64,000 bases of DNA from Phymatolithon calcareum (taxonomy: Eukaryota; Rhodophyta; Florideophyceae; Hapalidiales): the NCBI GenBank assembly GCA_977006965.1, contig CDRMUB010000002.1, positions 51,292 through 115,291 on the forward strand, given 5' to 3'. Position 1 is the first letter of the stretch; the number at the start of each line of letters is the position of its first letter. The notes under the pieces were generated by a model. That model was not told where the DNA came from, did not search any database, and worked only from the letters and a program-made list of their open reading frames with translations. The position numbers and the translations under genes were made by a program. Shown here piece after piece: positions 23,101 through 37,811 of the stretch.

Positions 23101-26100
23101 TTTGTCGATTGTTTGAGTAAGTGGCACATTTGGACCCAGAAGTCACGAAAGAATATACCTAGGATATACAAGAGTTTGACGGACTTGAAGGTGGAGGTGG
23201 AGTGGGAGTGAAAAAGGGATACGGTGGGACTATTCCGAAGTGAAATTCGACGCTGAGCCCGAATCTGGACTCAGAATGGGACGTGCAGTAAGAGATCATG
23301 GTGTATACAACAAATAAAGTGTCGTCAAGGTCGTCTATGACTCCACAATCCATGCACAAAGACGGCAGACGAAATGTACATGGCGAAGATAAGCTCTGAA
23401 CAGGTTGTTAAGGGTGGAGAAGGTGTTGAGAGAGTATGTGGACTGGTCTGAGTCGATTTGAGAGAGTTTGAAATTTTGGTCAAGGTAGTCACCTCGCTGG
23501 CGAAGAAGACGCGGGACACCGACATGACGGGGATGACGTTGTAACATGTTTTAGAGGTTGGGGAAGGTGTTGGGAGAGTATGTGGACTGGTCTGAGTCGA
23601 TTTGAGAGCGTTTGAAATTTTGGTCAAGGTAGTCTCCCTCTCGGGAGGGAGGACGCGGGACACAAACATGACGATGATGACCGGAAAAAATGTGGAGTAG
23701 GATGGTAAAGATGATGGGACAGTGGTTATGGCGTTTGGTTGCCAGTGGAAGACGCTGAGGAGGTTTGTTACTTCTGGGTCCGCGTTTCCAGCCTGTTTTC
23801 GCAGGTTGTTACTTCTGGGTCCGCGCACAGAGGCCATTTGGAGGGGGTGCCCTGTAGAGGCCAAAAACGCGGACCCAGAAGTAACAGTTTTAAATGGTCA
23901 AAATAGGATTTTGTCGATTGTTTGAGTAAGTGGCACATTTGGACCCAGAAGTCACGAAAGAATATACCTAGGATATACAAGAGTTTGACGGACTTGAAGG
24001 TGGAGGTGGAGTGGGAGTGAAAAAGGGATACGGTGGGACTATTCCGAAGTGAAATTCGACGCTGAGCCCGAATCTGGACTCAGAATGGGACGTGCAGTAA
24101 GAGATCATGGTGTATACAACAAATAAAGTGTCGTCAAGGTCGTCTATGACTCCACAATCCATGCACAAAGACGGCAGACGAAATGTACATGGCGAAGATA
24201 AGCTCTGAACAGGTTGTTAAGGGTGGAGAAGGTGTTGAGAGAGTATGTGGACTGGTCTGAGTCGATTTGAGAGAGTTTGAAATTTTGGTCAAGGTAGTCA
24301 CCTCGCTGGCGAAGAAGACGCGGGACACCGACATGACGGGGATGACGTTGTAACATGTTTTAGAGGTTGGGGAAGGTGTTGGGAGAGTATGTGGACTGGT
24401 CTGAGTCGATTTGAGAGCGTTTGAAATTTTGGTCAAGGTAGTCTCCCTCTCGGGAGGGAGGACGCGGGACACAAACATGACGATGATGACCGGAAAAAAT
24501 GTGGAGTAGGATGGTAAAGATGATGGGACAGTGGTTATGGCGTTTGGTTGCCAGTGGAAGACGCTGAGGAGGTTTGTTACTTCTGGGTCCGCGTTTCCAG
24601 CCTGTTTTCGCAGGTTGTTACTTCTGGGTCCGCGCACAGAGGCCATTTGGAGGGGGTGCCCTGTAGAGGCCAAAAACGCGGACCCAGAAGTAACAGTTTT
24701 AAATGGTCAAAATAGGATTTTGTCGATTGTTTGAGTAAGTGGCACATTTGGACCCAGAAGTCACGAAAGAATATACCTAGGATATACAAGAGTTTGACGG
24801 ACTTGAAGGTGGAGGTGGAGTGGGAGTGAAAAAGGGATACGGTGGGACTATTCCGAAGTGAAATTCGACGCTGAGCCCGAATCTGGACTCAGAATGGGAC
24901 GTGCAGTAAGAGATCATGGTGTATACAACAAATAAAGTGTCGTCAAGGTCGTCTATGACTCCACAATCCATGCACAAAGACGGCAGACGAAATGTACATG
25001 GCGAAGATAAGCTCTGAACAGGTTGTTAAGGGTGGAGAAGGTGTTGAGAGAGTATGTGGACTGGTCTGAGTCGATTTGAGAGAGTTTGAAATTTTGGTCA
25101 AGGTAGTCACCTCGCTGGCGAAGAAGACGCGGGACACCGACATGACGGGGATGACGTTGTAACATGTTTTAGAGGTTGGGGAAGGTGTTGGGAGAGTATG
25201 TGGACTGGTCTGAGTCGATTTGAGAGCGTTTGAAATGTTGGTCAAGGTAGTCTCCCTCTCGGGAGGGAGGACGCGGGACACAAACATGACGATGATGACC
25301 GGAAAAAATGTGGAGTAGGATGGTAAAGATGATGGGACAGTGGTTATGGCGTTTGGTTGCCAGTGGAAGACGCTGAGGAGGTTTGTTACTTCTGGGTCCG
25401 CGTTTCCAGCCTGTTTTCGCAGGTTGTTACTTCTGGGTCCGCGCACAGAGGCCATTTGGAGGGGGTGCCCTGTAGAGGCCAAAAACGCGGACCCAGAAGT
25501 AACAGTTTTAAATGGTCAAAATAGGATTTTGTCGATTGTTTGAGTAAGTGGCACATTTGGACCCAGAAGTCACGAAAGAATATACCTAGGATATACAAGA
25601 GTTTGACGGACTTGAAGGTGGAGGTGGAGTGGGAGTGAAAAAGGGATACGGTGGGACTATTCCGAAGTGAAATTCGACGCTGAGCCCGAATCTGGACTCA
25701 GAATGGGACGTGCAGTAAGAGATCATGGTGTATACAACAAATAAAGTGTCGTCAAGGTCGTCTATGACTCCACAATCCATGCACAAAGACGGCAGACGAA
25801 ATGTACATGGCGAAGATAAGCTCTGAACAGGTTGTTAAGGGTGGAGAAGGTGTTGAGAGAGTATGTGGACTGGTCTGAGTCGATTTGAGAGAGTTTGAAA
25901 TTTTGGTCAAGGTAGTCACCTCGCTGGCGAAGAAGACGCGGGACACCGACATGACGGGGATGACGTTGTAACATGTTTTAGAGGTTGGGGAAGGTGTTGG
26001 GAGAGTATGTGGACTGGTCTGAGTCGATTTGAGAGCGTTTGAAATGTTGGTCAAGGTAGTCTCCCTCTCGGGAGGGAGGACGCGGGACACAAACATGACG

Positions 26101-29100
26101 ATGATGACCGGAAAAAATGTGGAGTAGGATGGTAAAGATGATGGGACAGTGGTTATGGCGTTTGGTTGCCAGTGGAAGACGCTGAGGAGGTTTGTTACTT
26201 CTGGGTCCGCGTTTCCAGCCTGTTTTCGCAGGTTGTTACTTCTGGGTCCGCGCACAGAGGCCATTTGGAGGGGGTGCCCTGTAGAGGCCAAAAACGCGGA
26301 CCCAGAAGTAACAGTTTTAAATGGTCAAAATAGGATTTTGTCGATTGTTTGAGTAAGTGGCACATTTGGACCCAGAAGTCACGAAAGAATATACCTAGGA
26401 TATACAAGAGTTTGACGGACTTGAAGGTGGAGGTGGAGTGGGAGTGAAAAAGGGATACGGTGGGACTATTCCGAAGTGAAATTCGACGCTGAGCCCGAAT
26501 CTGGACTCAGAATGGGACGTGCAGTAAGAGATCATGGTGTATACAACAAATAAAGTGTCGTCAAGGTCGTCTATGACTCCACAATCCATGCACAAAGACG
26601 GCAGACGAAATGTACATGGCGAAGATAAGCTCTGAACAGGTTGTTAAGGGTGGAGAAGGTGTTGAGAGAGTATGTGGACTGGTCTGAGTCGATTTGAGAG
26701 AGTTTGAAATTTTGGTCAAGGTAGTCACCTCGCTGGCGAAGAAGACGCGGGACACCGACATGACGGGGATGACGTTGTAACATGTTTTAGAGGTTGGGGA
26801 AGGTGTTGGGAGAGTATGTGGACTGGTCTGAGTCGATTTGAGAGCGTTTGAAATGTTGGTCAAGGTAGTCTCCCTCTCGGGAGGGAGGACGCGGGACACA
26901 AACATGACGATGATGACCGGAAAAAATGTGGAGTAGGATGGTAAAGATGATGGGACAGTGGTTATGGCGTTTGGTTGCCAGTGGAAGACGCTGAGGAGGT
27001 TTGTTACTTCTGGGTCCGCGTTTCCAGCCTGTTTTCGCAGGTTGTTACTTCTGGGTCCGCGCACAGAGGCCATTTGGAGGGGGTGCCCTGTAGAGGCCAA
27101 AAACGCGGACCCAGAAGTAACAGTTTTAAATGGTCAAAATAGGATTTTGTCGATTGTTTGAGTAAGTGGCACATTTGGACCCAGAAGTCACGAAAGAATA
27201 TACCTAGGATATACAAGAGTTTGACGGACTTGAAGGTGGAGGTGGAGTGGGAGTGAAAAAGGGATACGGTGGGACTATTCCGAAGTGAAATTCGACGCTG
27301 AGCCCGAATCTGGACTCAGAATGGGACGTGCAGTAAGAGATCATGGTGTATACAACAAATAAAGTGTCGTCAAGGTCGTCTATGACTCCACAATCCATGC
27401 ACAAAGACGGCAGACGAAATGTACATGGCGAAGATAAGCTCTGAACAGGTTGTTAAGGGTGGAGAAGGTGTTGAGAGAGTATGTGGACTGGTCTGAGTCG
27501 ATTTGAGAGAGTTTGAAATTTTGGTCAAGGTAGTCACCTCGCTGGCGAAGAAGACGCGGGACACCGACATGACGGGGATGACGTTGTAACATGTTTTAGA
27601 GGTTGGGGAAGGTGTTGGGAGAGTATGTGGACTGGTCTGAGTCGATTTGAGAGCGTTTGAAATTTTGGTCAAGGTAGTCTCCCTCTCGGGAGGGAGGACG
27701 CGGGACACAAACATGACGATGATGACCGGAAAAAATGTGGAGTAGGATGGTAAAGATGATGGGACAGTGGTTATGGCGTTTGGTTGCCAGTGGAAGACGC
27801 TGAGGAGGTTTGTTACTTCTGGGTCCGCGTTTCCAGCCTGTTTTCGCAGGTTGTTACTTCTGGGTCCGCGCACAGAGGCCATTTGGAGGGGGTGCCCTGT
27901 AGAGGCCAAAAACGCGGACCCAGAAGTAACAGTTTTAAATGGTCAAAATAGGATTTTGTCGATTGTTTGAGTAAGTGGCACATTTGGACCCAGAAGTCAC
28001 GAAAGAATATACCTAGGATATACAAGAGTTTGACGGACTTGAAGGTGGAGGTGGAGTGGGAGTGAAAAAGGGATACGGTGGGACTATTCCGAAGTGAAAT
28101 TCGACGCTGAGCCCGAATCTGGACTCAGAATGGGACGTGCAGTAAGAGATCATGGTGTATACAACAAATAAAGTGTCGTCAAGGTCGTCTATGACTCCAC
28201 AATCCATGCACAAAGACGGCAGACGAAATGTACATGGCGAAGATAAGCTCTGAACAGGTTGTTAAGGGTGGAGAAGGTGTTGAGAGAGTATGTGGACTGG
28301 TCTGAGTCGATTTGAGAGAGTTTGAAATTTTGGTCAAGGTAGTCACCTCGCTGGCGAAGAAGACGCGGGACACCGACATGACGGGGATGACGTTGTAACA
28401 TGTTTTAGAGGTTGGGGAAGGTGTTGGGAGAGTATGTGGACTGGTCTGAGTCGATTTGAGAGCGTTTGAAATTTTGGTCAAGGTAGTCTCCCTCTCGGGA
28501 GGGAGGACGCGGGACACAAACATGACGATGATGACCGGAAAAAATGTGGAGTAGGATGGTAAAGATGATGGGACAGTGGTTATGGCGTTTGGTTGCCAGT
28601 GGAAGACGCTGAGGAGGTTTGTTACTTCTGGGTCCGCGTTTCCAGCCTGTTTTCGCAGGTTGTTACTTCTGGGTCCGCGCACAGAGGCCATTTGGAGGGG
28701 GTGCCCTGTAGAGGCCAAAAACGCGGACCCAGAAGTAACAGTTTTAAATGGTCAAAATAGGATTTTGTCGATTGTTTGAGTAAGTGGCACATTTGGACCC
28801 AGAAGTCACGAAAGAATATACCTAGGATATACAAGAGTTTGACGGACTTGAAGGTGGAGGTGGAGTGGGAGTGAAAAAGGGATACGGTGGGACTATTCCG
28901 AAGTGAAATTCGACGCTGAGCCCGAATCTGGACTCAGAATGGGACGTGCAGTAAGAGATCATGGTGTATACAACAAATAAAGTGTCGTCAAGGTCGTCTA
29001 TGACTCCACAATCCATGCACAAAGACGGCAGACGAAATGTACATGGCGAAGATAAGCTCTGAACAGGTTGTTAAGGGTGGAGAAGGTGTTGAGAGAGTAT

Positions 29101-32100
29101 GTGGACTGGTCTGAGTCGATTTGAGAGAGTTTGAAATTTTGGTCAAGGTAGTCACCTCGCTGGCGAAGAAGACGCGGGACACCGACATGACGGGGATGAC
29201 GTTGTAACATGTTTTAGAGGTTGGGGAAGGTGTTGGGAGAGTATGTGGACTGGTCTGAGTCGATTTGAGAGCGTTTGAAATGTTGGTCAAGGTAGTCTCC
29301 CTCTCGGGAGGGAGGACGCGGGACACAAACATGACGATGATGACCGGAAAAAATGTGGAGTAGGATGGTAAAGATGATGGGACAGTGGTTATGGCGTTTG
29401 GTTGCCAGTGGAAGACGCTGAGGAGGTTTGTTACTTCTGGGTCCGCGTTTCCAGCCTGTTTTCGCAGGTTGTTACTTCTGGGTCCGCGCACAGAGGCCAT
29501 TTGGAGGGGGTGCCCTGTAGAGGCCAAAAACGCGGACCCAGAAGTAACAGTTTTAAATGGTCAAAATAGGATTTTGTCGATTGTTTGAGTAAGTGGCACA
29601 TTTGGACCCAGAAGTCACGAAAGAATATACCTAGGATATACAAGAGTTTGACGGACTTGAAGGTGGAGGTGGAGTGGGAGTGAAAAAGGGATACGGTGGG
29701 ACTATTCCGAAGTGAAATTCGACGCTGAGCCCGAATCTGGACTCAGAATGGGACGTGCAGTAAGAGATCATGGTGTATACAACAAATAAAGTGTCGTCAA
29801 GGTCGTCTATGACTCCACAATCCATGCACAAAGACGGCAGACGAAATGTACATGGCGAAGATAAGCTCTGAACAGGTTGTTAAGGGTGGAGAAGGTGTTG
29901 AGAGAGTATGTGGACTGGTCTGAGTCGATTTGAGAGAGTTTGAAATTTTGGTCAAGGTAGTCACCTCGCTGGCGAAGAAGACGCGGGACACCGACATGAC
30001 GGGGATGACGTTGTAACATGTTTTAGAGGTTGGGGAAGGTGTTGGGAGAGTATGTGGACTGGTCTGAGTCGATTTGAGAGCGTTTGAAATTTTGGTCAAG
30101 GTAGTCTCCCTCTCGGGAGGGAGGACGCGGGACACAAACATGACGATGATGACCGGAAAAAATGTGGAGTAGGATGGTAAAGATGATGGGACAGTGGTTA
30201 TGGCGTTTGGTTGCCAGTGGAAGACGCTGAGGAGGTTTGTTACTTCTGGGTCCGCGTTTCCAGCCTGTTTTCGCAGGTTGTTACTTCTGGGTCCGCGCAC
30301 AGAGGCCATTTGGAGGGGGTGCCCTGTAGAGGCCAAAAACGCGGACCCAGAAGTAACAGTTTTAAATGGTCAAAATAGGATTTTGTCGATTGTTTGAGTA
30401 AGTGGCACATTTGGACCCAGAAGTCACGAAAGAATATACCTAGGATATACAAGAGTTTGACGGACTTGAAGGTGGAGGTGGAGTGGGAGTGAAAAAGGGA
30501 TACGGTGGGACTATTCCGAAGTGAAATTCGACGCTGAGCCCGAATCTGGACTCAGAATGGGACGTGCAGTAAGAGATCATGGTGTATACAACAAATAAAG
30601 TGTCGTCAAGGTCGTCTATGACTCCACAATCCATGCACAAAGACGGCAGACGAAATGTACATGGCGAAGATAAGCTCTGAACAGGTTGTTAAGGGTGGAG
30701 AAGGTGTTGAGAGAGTATGTGGACTGGTCTGAGTCGATTTGAGAGAGTTTGAAATTTTGGTCAAGGTAGTCACCTCGCTGGCGAAGAAGACGCGGGACAC
30801 CGACATGACGGGGATGACGTTGTAACATGTTTTAGAGGTTGGGGAAGGTGTTGGGAGAGTATGTGGACTGGTCTGAGTCGATTTGAGAGCGTTTGAAATT
30901 TTGGTCAAGGTAGTCTCCCTCTCGGGAGGGAGGACGCGGGACACAAACATGACGATGATGACCGGAAAAAATGTGGAGTAGGATGGTAAAGATGATGGGA
31001 CAGTGGTTATGGCGTTTGGTTGCCAGTGGAAGACGCTGAGGAGGTTTGTTACTTCTGGGTCCGCGTTTCCAGCCTGTTTTCGCAGGTTGTTACTTCTGGG
31101 TCCGCGCACAGAGGCCATTTGGAGGGGGTGCCCTGTAGAGGCCAAAAACGCGGACCCAGAAGTAACAGTTTTAAATGGTCAAAATAGGATTTTGTCGATT
31201 GTTTGAGTAAGTGGCACATTTGGACCCAGAAGTCACGAAAGAATATACCTAGGATATACAAGAGTTTGACGGACTTGAAGGTGGAGGTGGAGTGGGAGTG
31301 AAAAAGGGATACGGTGGGACTATTCCGAAGTGAAATTCGACGCTGAGCCCGAATCTGGACTCAGAATGGGACGTGCAGTAAGAGATCATGGTGTATACAA
31401 CAAATAAAGTGTCGTCAAGGTCGTCTATGACTCCACAATCCATGCACAAAGACGGCAGACGAAATGTACATGGCGAAGATAAGCTCTGAACAGGTTGTTA
31501 AGGGTGGAGAAGGTGTTGAGAGAGTATGTGGACTGGTCTGAGTCGATTTGAGAGAGTTTGAAATTTTGGTCAAGGTAGTCACCTCGCTGGCGAAGAAGAC
31601 GCGGGACACCGACATGACGGGGATGACGTTGTAACATGTTTTAGAGGTTGGGGAAGGTGTTGGGAGAGTATGTGGACTGGTCTGAGTCGATTTGAGAGCG
31701 TTTGAAATTTTGGTCAAGGTAGTCTCCCTCTCGGGAGGGAGGACGCGGGACACAAACATGACGATGATGACCGGAAAAAATGTGGAGTAGGATGGTAAAG
31801 ATGATGGGACAGTGGTTATGGCGTTTGGTTGCCAGTGGAAGACGCTGAGGAGGTTTGTTACTTCTGGGTCCGCGTTTCCAGCCTGTTTTCGCAGGTTGTT
31901 ACTTCTGGGTCCGCGCACAGAGGCCATTTGGAGGGGGTGCCCTGTAGAGGCCAAAAACGCGGACCCAGAAGTAACAGTTTTAAATGGTCAAAATAGGATT
32001 TTGTCGATTGTTTGAGTAAGTGGCACATTTGGACCCAGAAGTCACGAAAGAATATACCTAGGATATACAAGAGTTTGACGGACTTGAAGGTGGAGGTGGA

Positions 32101-32237
32101 GTGGGAGTGAAAAAGGGATACGGTGGGACTATTCCGAAGTGAAATTCGACGCTGAGCCCGAATCTGGACTCAGAATGGGACGTGCAGTAAGAGATCATGG
32201 TGTATACAACAAATAAAGTGTCGTCAAGGTCGTCTAT
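20103..32237 (+). repeat. Units 23-37: longest uninterrupted run of short units (15 x 809 bp)
   Basis: Fifteen 809-bp units in a row (12,135 bp), all with A at phase 351. The only variation I found is the phase-281 T-to-G marker in units 25 (22001), 29 (25237), 30 (26046), 31 (26855) and 34 (29282). This is the most homogeneous part of the array. Confidence 0.95.
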
Positions 32238-33478
32238 GACTCCACAATCCATGCACAAAGACGGCAGACGAAATGTACATGGCGAAGATAAGCTCTGAAC
32301 AGGTTGTTAAGGGTGGAGAAGGTGTTGAGAGAGTATGTGGACTGGTCTGAGTCGATTTGAGAGAGTTTGAAATTTTGGTCAAGGTAGTCACCTCGCTGGC
32401 GAAGAAGACGCGGGACACCGACATGACGGGGATGACGTTGTAACATGTTTTAGAGGTTGGGGAAGGTGTTGGGAGAGTATGTGGACTGGTCTGAGTCGAT
32501 TTGAGAGCGTTTGAAATTTTGGTCAAGGTAGTCACCTCGCTGGCGAAGAAGACGCGGGACACCGACATGACGGAGATGAGTCCAAAAGACGTTCTTGATG
32601 TTGGGGAAGGCGTTGGGAGAGTATGTGGACTGGTCTGAGTCGATTTGAGAGCGTTTGAAATTTTGGTCAAGGTAGTCACCTCGCTGGCGAAGAAGACGCG
32701 GGACACCGACATGACGGGGATGACGTTGTAACATGTTTTAGAGGTTGGGGAAGGTGTTGGGAGAGTATGTGGACTGGTCTGAGTCGATTTGAGAGCGTTT
32801 GAAATTTTGGTCAAGGTAGTCACCTCGCTGGCGAAGAAGACGCGGGACACCGACATGACGGAGATGAGTTCAAAAGACGTTCTTGATGTTGGGGAAGGTG
32901 TTGGGAGAGTATGTGGACTGGTCTGAGTCGATTTGAGAGCGTTTGAAATTTTGGTCAAGGTAGTCTCCCTCTCGGGAGGGAGGACGCGGGACACAAACAT
33001 GACGATGATGACCGGAAAACATGTGGAGTAGGATGGTAAAGATGATGGGACAGTGGTTATGGCGTTTGGTTGCCAGTGGAAGACGCTGAGGAGGTTTGTT
33101 ACTTCTGGGTCCGCGTTTCCAGCCTGTTTTCGCAGGTTGTTACTTCTGGGTCCGCGCACAGAGGCCATTTGGAGGGGGTGCCCTGTAGAGGCCAAAAACG
33201 CGGACCCAGAAGTAACAGTTTTAAATGGTCAAAATAGGATTTTGTCGATTGTTTGAGTAAGTGGCACATTTGGACCCAGAAGTCACGAAAGAATATACCT
33301 AGGATATACAAGAGTTTGACGGACTTGAAGGTGGAGGTGGAGTGGGAGTGAAAAAGGGATACGGTGGGACTATTCCGAAGTGAAATTCGACGCTGAGCCC
33401 GAATCTGGACTCAGAATGGGACGTGCAGTAAGAGATCATGGTGTATACAACAAATAAAGTGTCGTCAAGGTCGTCTAT
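32238..33478 (+). repeat. Unit 38, 1241-bp class, modules A-B-A-B'
   Basis: Four modules at 32378-32521 (A), 32522-32665 (B), 32666-32809 (A) and 32810-32953 (B'). B' reads GAGTTCAAAAG where B reads GAGTCCAAAAG. The B module has the class marker GAAGGCG (C at 32611) and lacks the CTAG of the 1097 class, so one 323-codon frame stays open on the minus strand. Unit 38 lacks the GAAAATTTGG change present in the other three 1241-bp units. Confidence 0.95.
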
Positions 33479-34575
33479 GACTCCACAATCCATGCACAAA
33501 GACGGCAGACGAAATGTACATGGCGAAGATAAGCTCTGAACAGGTTGTTAAGGGTGGAGAAGGTGTTGAGAGAGTATGTGGACTGGTCTGAGTCGATTTG
33601 AGAGAGTTTGAAATTTTGGTCAAGGTAGTCACCTCGCTGGCGAAGAAGACGCGGGACACCGACATGACGGGGATGACGTTGTAACATGTTTTAGAGGTTG
33701 GGGAAGGTGTTGGGAGAGTATGTGGACTGGTCTGAGTCGATTTGAGAGCGTTTGAAATTTTGGTCAAGGTAGTCACCTAGCTGGCGAAGAAGACGCGGGA
33801 CACCGACATGACGGAGATGAGTCCAAAAGACGTTCTTGATGTTGGGGAAGGTGTTGGGAGAGTATGTGGACTGGTCTGAGTCGATTTGAGAGCGTTTGAA
33901 ATTTTGGTCAAGGTAGTCACCTCGCTGGCGAAGAAGACGCGGGACACCGACATGACGGGGATGACGTTGAAACATGTTTTAGAGGTTGGGGAAGGTGTTG
34001 GGAGAGTATGTGGACTGGTTTGAGTCGATTTGAGAGCGTTTGAAATTTTGGTCAAGGTAGTCTCCCTCTCGGGAGGGAGGACGCGGGACACAAACATGAC
34101 GATGATGACCGGAAAACATGTGGAGTAGGATGGTAAAGATGATGGGACAGTGGTTATGGCGTTTGGTTGCCAGTGGAAGACGCTGAGGAGGTTTGTTACT
34201 TCTGGGTCCGCGTTTCCAGCCTGTTTTCGCAGGTTGTTACTTCTGGGTCCGCGCACAGAGGCCATTTGGAGGGGGTGCCCTGTAGAGGCCAAAAACGCGG
34301 ACCCAGAAGTAACAGTTTTAAATGGTCAAAATAGGATTTTGTCGATTGTTTGAGTAAGTGGCACATTTGGACCCAGAAGTCACGAAAGAATATACCTAGG
34401 ATATACAAGAGTTTGACGGACTTGAAGGTGGAGGTGGAGTGGGAGTGAAAAAGGGATACGGTGGGACTATTCCGAAGTGAAATTCGACGCTGAGCCCGAA
34501 TCTGGACTCAGAATGGGACGTGCAGTAAGAGATCATGGTGTATACAACAAATAAAGTGTCGTCAAGGTCGTCTAT
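33479..34575 (+). repeat. Unit 39, 1097-bp class
   Basis: Three modules A-B-A' with class markers, directly after a 1241-bp unit. Confidence 0.95.
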
Positions 34576-37500
34576 GACTCCACAATCCATGCACAAAGAC
34601 GGCAGACGAAATGTACATGGCGAAGATAAGCTCTGAACAGGTTGTTAAGGGTGGAGAAGGTGTTGAGAGAGTATGTGGACTGGTCTGAGTCGATTTGAGA
34701 GAGTTTGAAATTTTGGTCAAGGTAGTCACCTCGCTGGCGAAGAAGACGCGGGACACCGACATGACGGGGATGACGTTGTAACATGTTTTAGAGGTTGGGG
34801 AAGGTGTTGGGAGAGTATGTGGACTGGTCTGAGTCGATTTGAGAGCGTTTGAAATTTTGGTCAAGGTAGTCTCCCTCTCGGGAGGGAGGACGCGGGACAC
34901 AAACATGACGATGATGACCGGAAAAAATGTGGAGTAGGATGGTAAAGATGATGGGACAGTGGTTATGGCGTTTGGTTGCCAGTGGAAGACGCTGAGGAGG
35001 TTTGTTACTTCTGGGTCCGCGTTTCCAGCCTGTTTTCGCAGGTTGTTACTTCTGGGTCCGCGCACAGAGGCCATTTGGAGGGGGTGCCCTGTAGAGGCCA
35101 AAAACGCGGACCCAGAAGTAACAGTTTTAAATGGTCAAAATAGGATTTTGTCGATTGTTTGAGTAAGTGGCACATTTGGACCCAGAAGTCACGAAAGAAT
35201 ATACCTAGGATATACAAGAGTTTGACGGACTTGAAGGTGGAGGTGGAGTGGGAGTGAAAAAGGGATACGGTGGGACTATTCCGAAGTGAAATTCGACGCT
35301 GAGCCCGAATCTGGACTCAGAATGGGACGTGCAGTAAGAGATCATGGTGTATACAACAAATAAAGTGTCGTCAAGGTCGTCTATGACTCCACAATCCATG
35401 CACAAAGACGGCAGACGAAATGTACATGGCGAAGATAAGCTCTGAACAGGTTGTTAAGGGTGGAGAAGGTGTTGAGAGAGTATGTGGACTGGTCTGAGTC
35501 GATTTGAGAGAGTTTGAAATTTTGGTCAAGGTAGTCACCTCGCTGGCGAAGAAGACGCGGGACACCGACATGACGGGGATGACGTTGTAACATGTTTTAG
35601 AGGTTGGGGAAGGTGTTGGGAGAGTATGTGGACTGGTCTGAGTCGATTTGAGAGCGTTTGAAATTTTGGTCAAGGTAGTCTCCCTCTCGGGAGGGAGGAC
35701 GCGGGACACAAACATGACGATGATGACCGGAAAAAATGTGGAGTAGGATGGTAAAGATGATGGGACAGTGGTTATGGCGTTTGGTTGCCAGTGGAAGACG
35801 CTGAGGAGGTTTGTTACTTCTGGGTCCGCGTTTCCAGCCTGTTTTCGCAGGTTGTTACTTCTGGGTCCGCGCACAGAGGCCATTTGGAGGGGGTGCCCTG
35901 TAGAGGCCAAAAACGCGGACCCAGAAGTAACAGTTTTAAATGGTCAAAATAGGATTTTGTCGATTGTTTGAGTAAGTGGCACATTTGGACCCAGAAGTCA
36001 CGAAAGAATATACCTAGGATATACAAGAGTTTGACGGACTTGAAGGTGGAGGTGGAGTGGGAGTGAAAAAGGGATACGGTGGGACTATTCCGAAGTGAAA
36101 TTCGACGCTGAGCCCGAATCTGGACTCAGAATGGGACGTGCAGTAAGAGATCATGGTGTATACAACAAATAAAGTGTCGTCAAGGTCGTCTATGACTCCA
36201 CAATCCATGCACAAAGACGGCAGACGAAATGTACATGGCGAAGATAAGCTCTGAACAGGTTGTTAAGGGTGGAGAAGGTGTTGAGAGAGTATGTGGACTG
36301 GTCTGAGTCGATTTGAGAGAGTTTGAAATTTTGGTCAAGGTAGTCACCTCGCTGGCGAAGAAGACGCGGGACACCGACATGACGGGGATGACGTTGTAAC
36401 ATGTTTTAGAGGTTGGGGAAGGTGTTGGGAGAGTATGTGGACTGGTCTGAGTCGATTTGAGAGCGTTTGAAATTTTGGTCAAGGTAGTCTCCCTCTCGGG
36501 AGGGAGGACGCGGGACACAAACATGACGATGATGACCGGAAAAAATGTGGAGTAGGATGGTAAAGATGATGGGACAGTGGTTATGGCGTTTGGTTGCCAG
36601 TGGAAGACGCTGAGGAGGTTTGTTACTTCTGGGTCCGCGTTTCCAGCCTGTTTTCGCAGGTTGTTACTTCTGGGTCCGCGCACAGAGGCCATTTGGAGGG
36701 GGTGCCCTGTAGAGGCCAAAAACGCGGACCCAGAAGTAACAGTTTTAAATGGTCAAAATAGGATTTTGTCGATTGTTTGAGTAAGTGGCACATTTGGACC
36801 CAGAAGTCACGAAAGAATATACCTAGGATATACAAGAGTTTGACGGACTTGAAGGTGGAGGTGGAGTGGGAGTGAAAAAGGGATACGGTGGGACTATTCC
36901 GAAGTGAAATTCGACGCTGAGCCCGAATCTGGACTCAGAATGGGACGTGCAGTAAGAGATCATGGTGTATACAACAAATAAAGTGTCGTCAAGGTCGTCT
37001 ATGACTCCACAATCCATGCACAAAGACGGCAGACGAAATGTACATGGCGAAGATAAGCTCTGAACAGGTTGTTAAGGGTGGAGAAGGTGTTGAGAGAGTA
37101 TGTGGACTGGTCTGAGTCGATTTGAGAGAGTTTGAAATTTTGGTCAAGGTAGTCACCTCGCTGGCGAAGAAGACGCGGGACACCGACATGACGGGGATGA
37201 CGTTGTAACATGTTTTAGAGGTTGGGGAAGGTGTTGGGAGAGTATGTGGACTGGTCTGAGTCGATTTGAGAGCGTTTGAAATTTTGGTCAAGGTAGTCTC
37301 CCTCTCGGGAGGGAGGACGCGGGACACAAACATGACGATGATGACCGGAAAAAATGTGGAGTAGGATGGTAAAGATGATGGGACAGTGGTTATGGCGTTT
37401 GGTTGCCAGTGGAAGACGCTGAGGAGGTTTGTTACTTCTGGGTCCGCGTTTCCAGCCTGTTTTCGCAGGTTGTTACTTCTGGGTCCGCGCACAGAGGCCA

Positions 37501-37811
37501 TTTGGAGGGGGTGCCCTGTAGAGGCCAAAAACGCGGACCCAGAAGTAACAGTTTTAAATGGTCAAAATAGGATTTTGTCGATTGTTTGAGTAAGTGGCAC
37601 ATTTGGACCCAGAAGTCACGAAAGAATATACCTAGGATATACAAGAGTTTGACGGACTTGAAGGTGGAGGTGGAGTGGGAGTGAAAAAGGGATACGGTGG
37701 GACTATTCCGAAGTGAAATTCGACGCTGAGCCCGAATCTGGACTCAGAATGGGACGTGCAGTAAGAGATCATGGTGTATACAACAAATAAAGTGTCGTCA
37801 AGGTCGTCTAT
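34576..37811 (+). repeat. Units 40-43, short class (4 x 809 bp)
   Basis: Four one-module units, all with A at phase 351 and no other variant seen. Confidence 0.95.
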
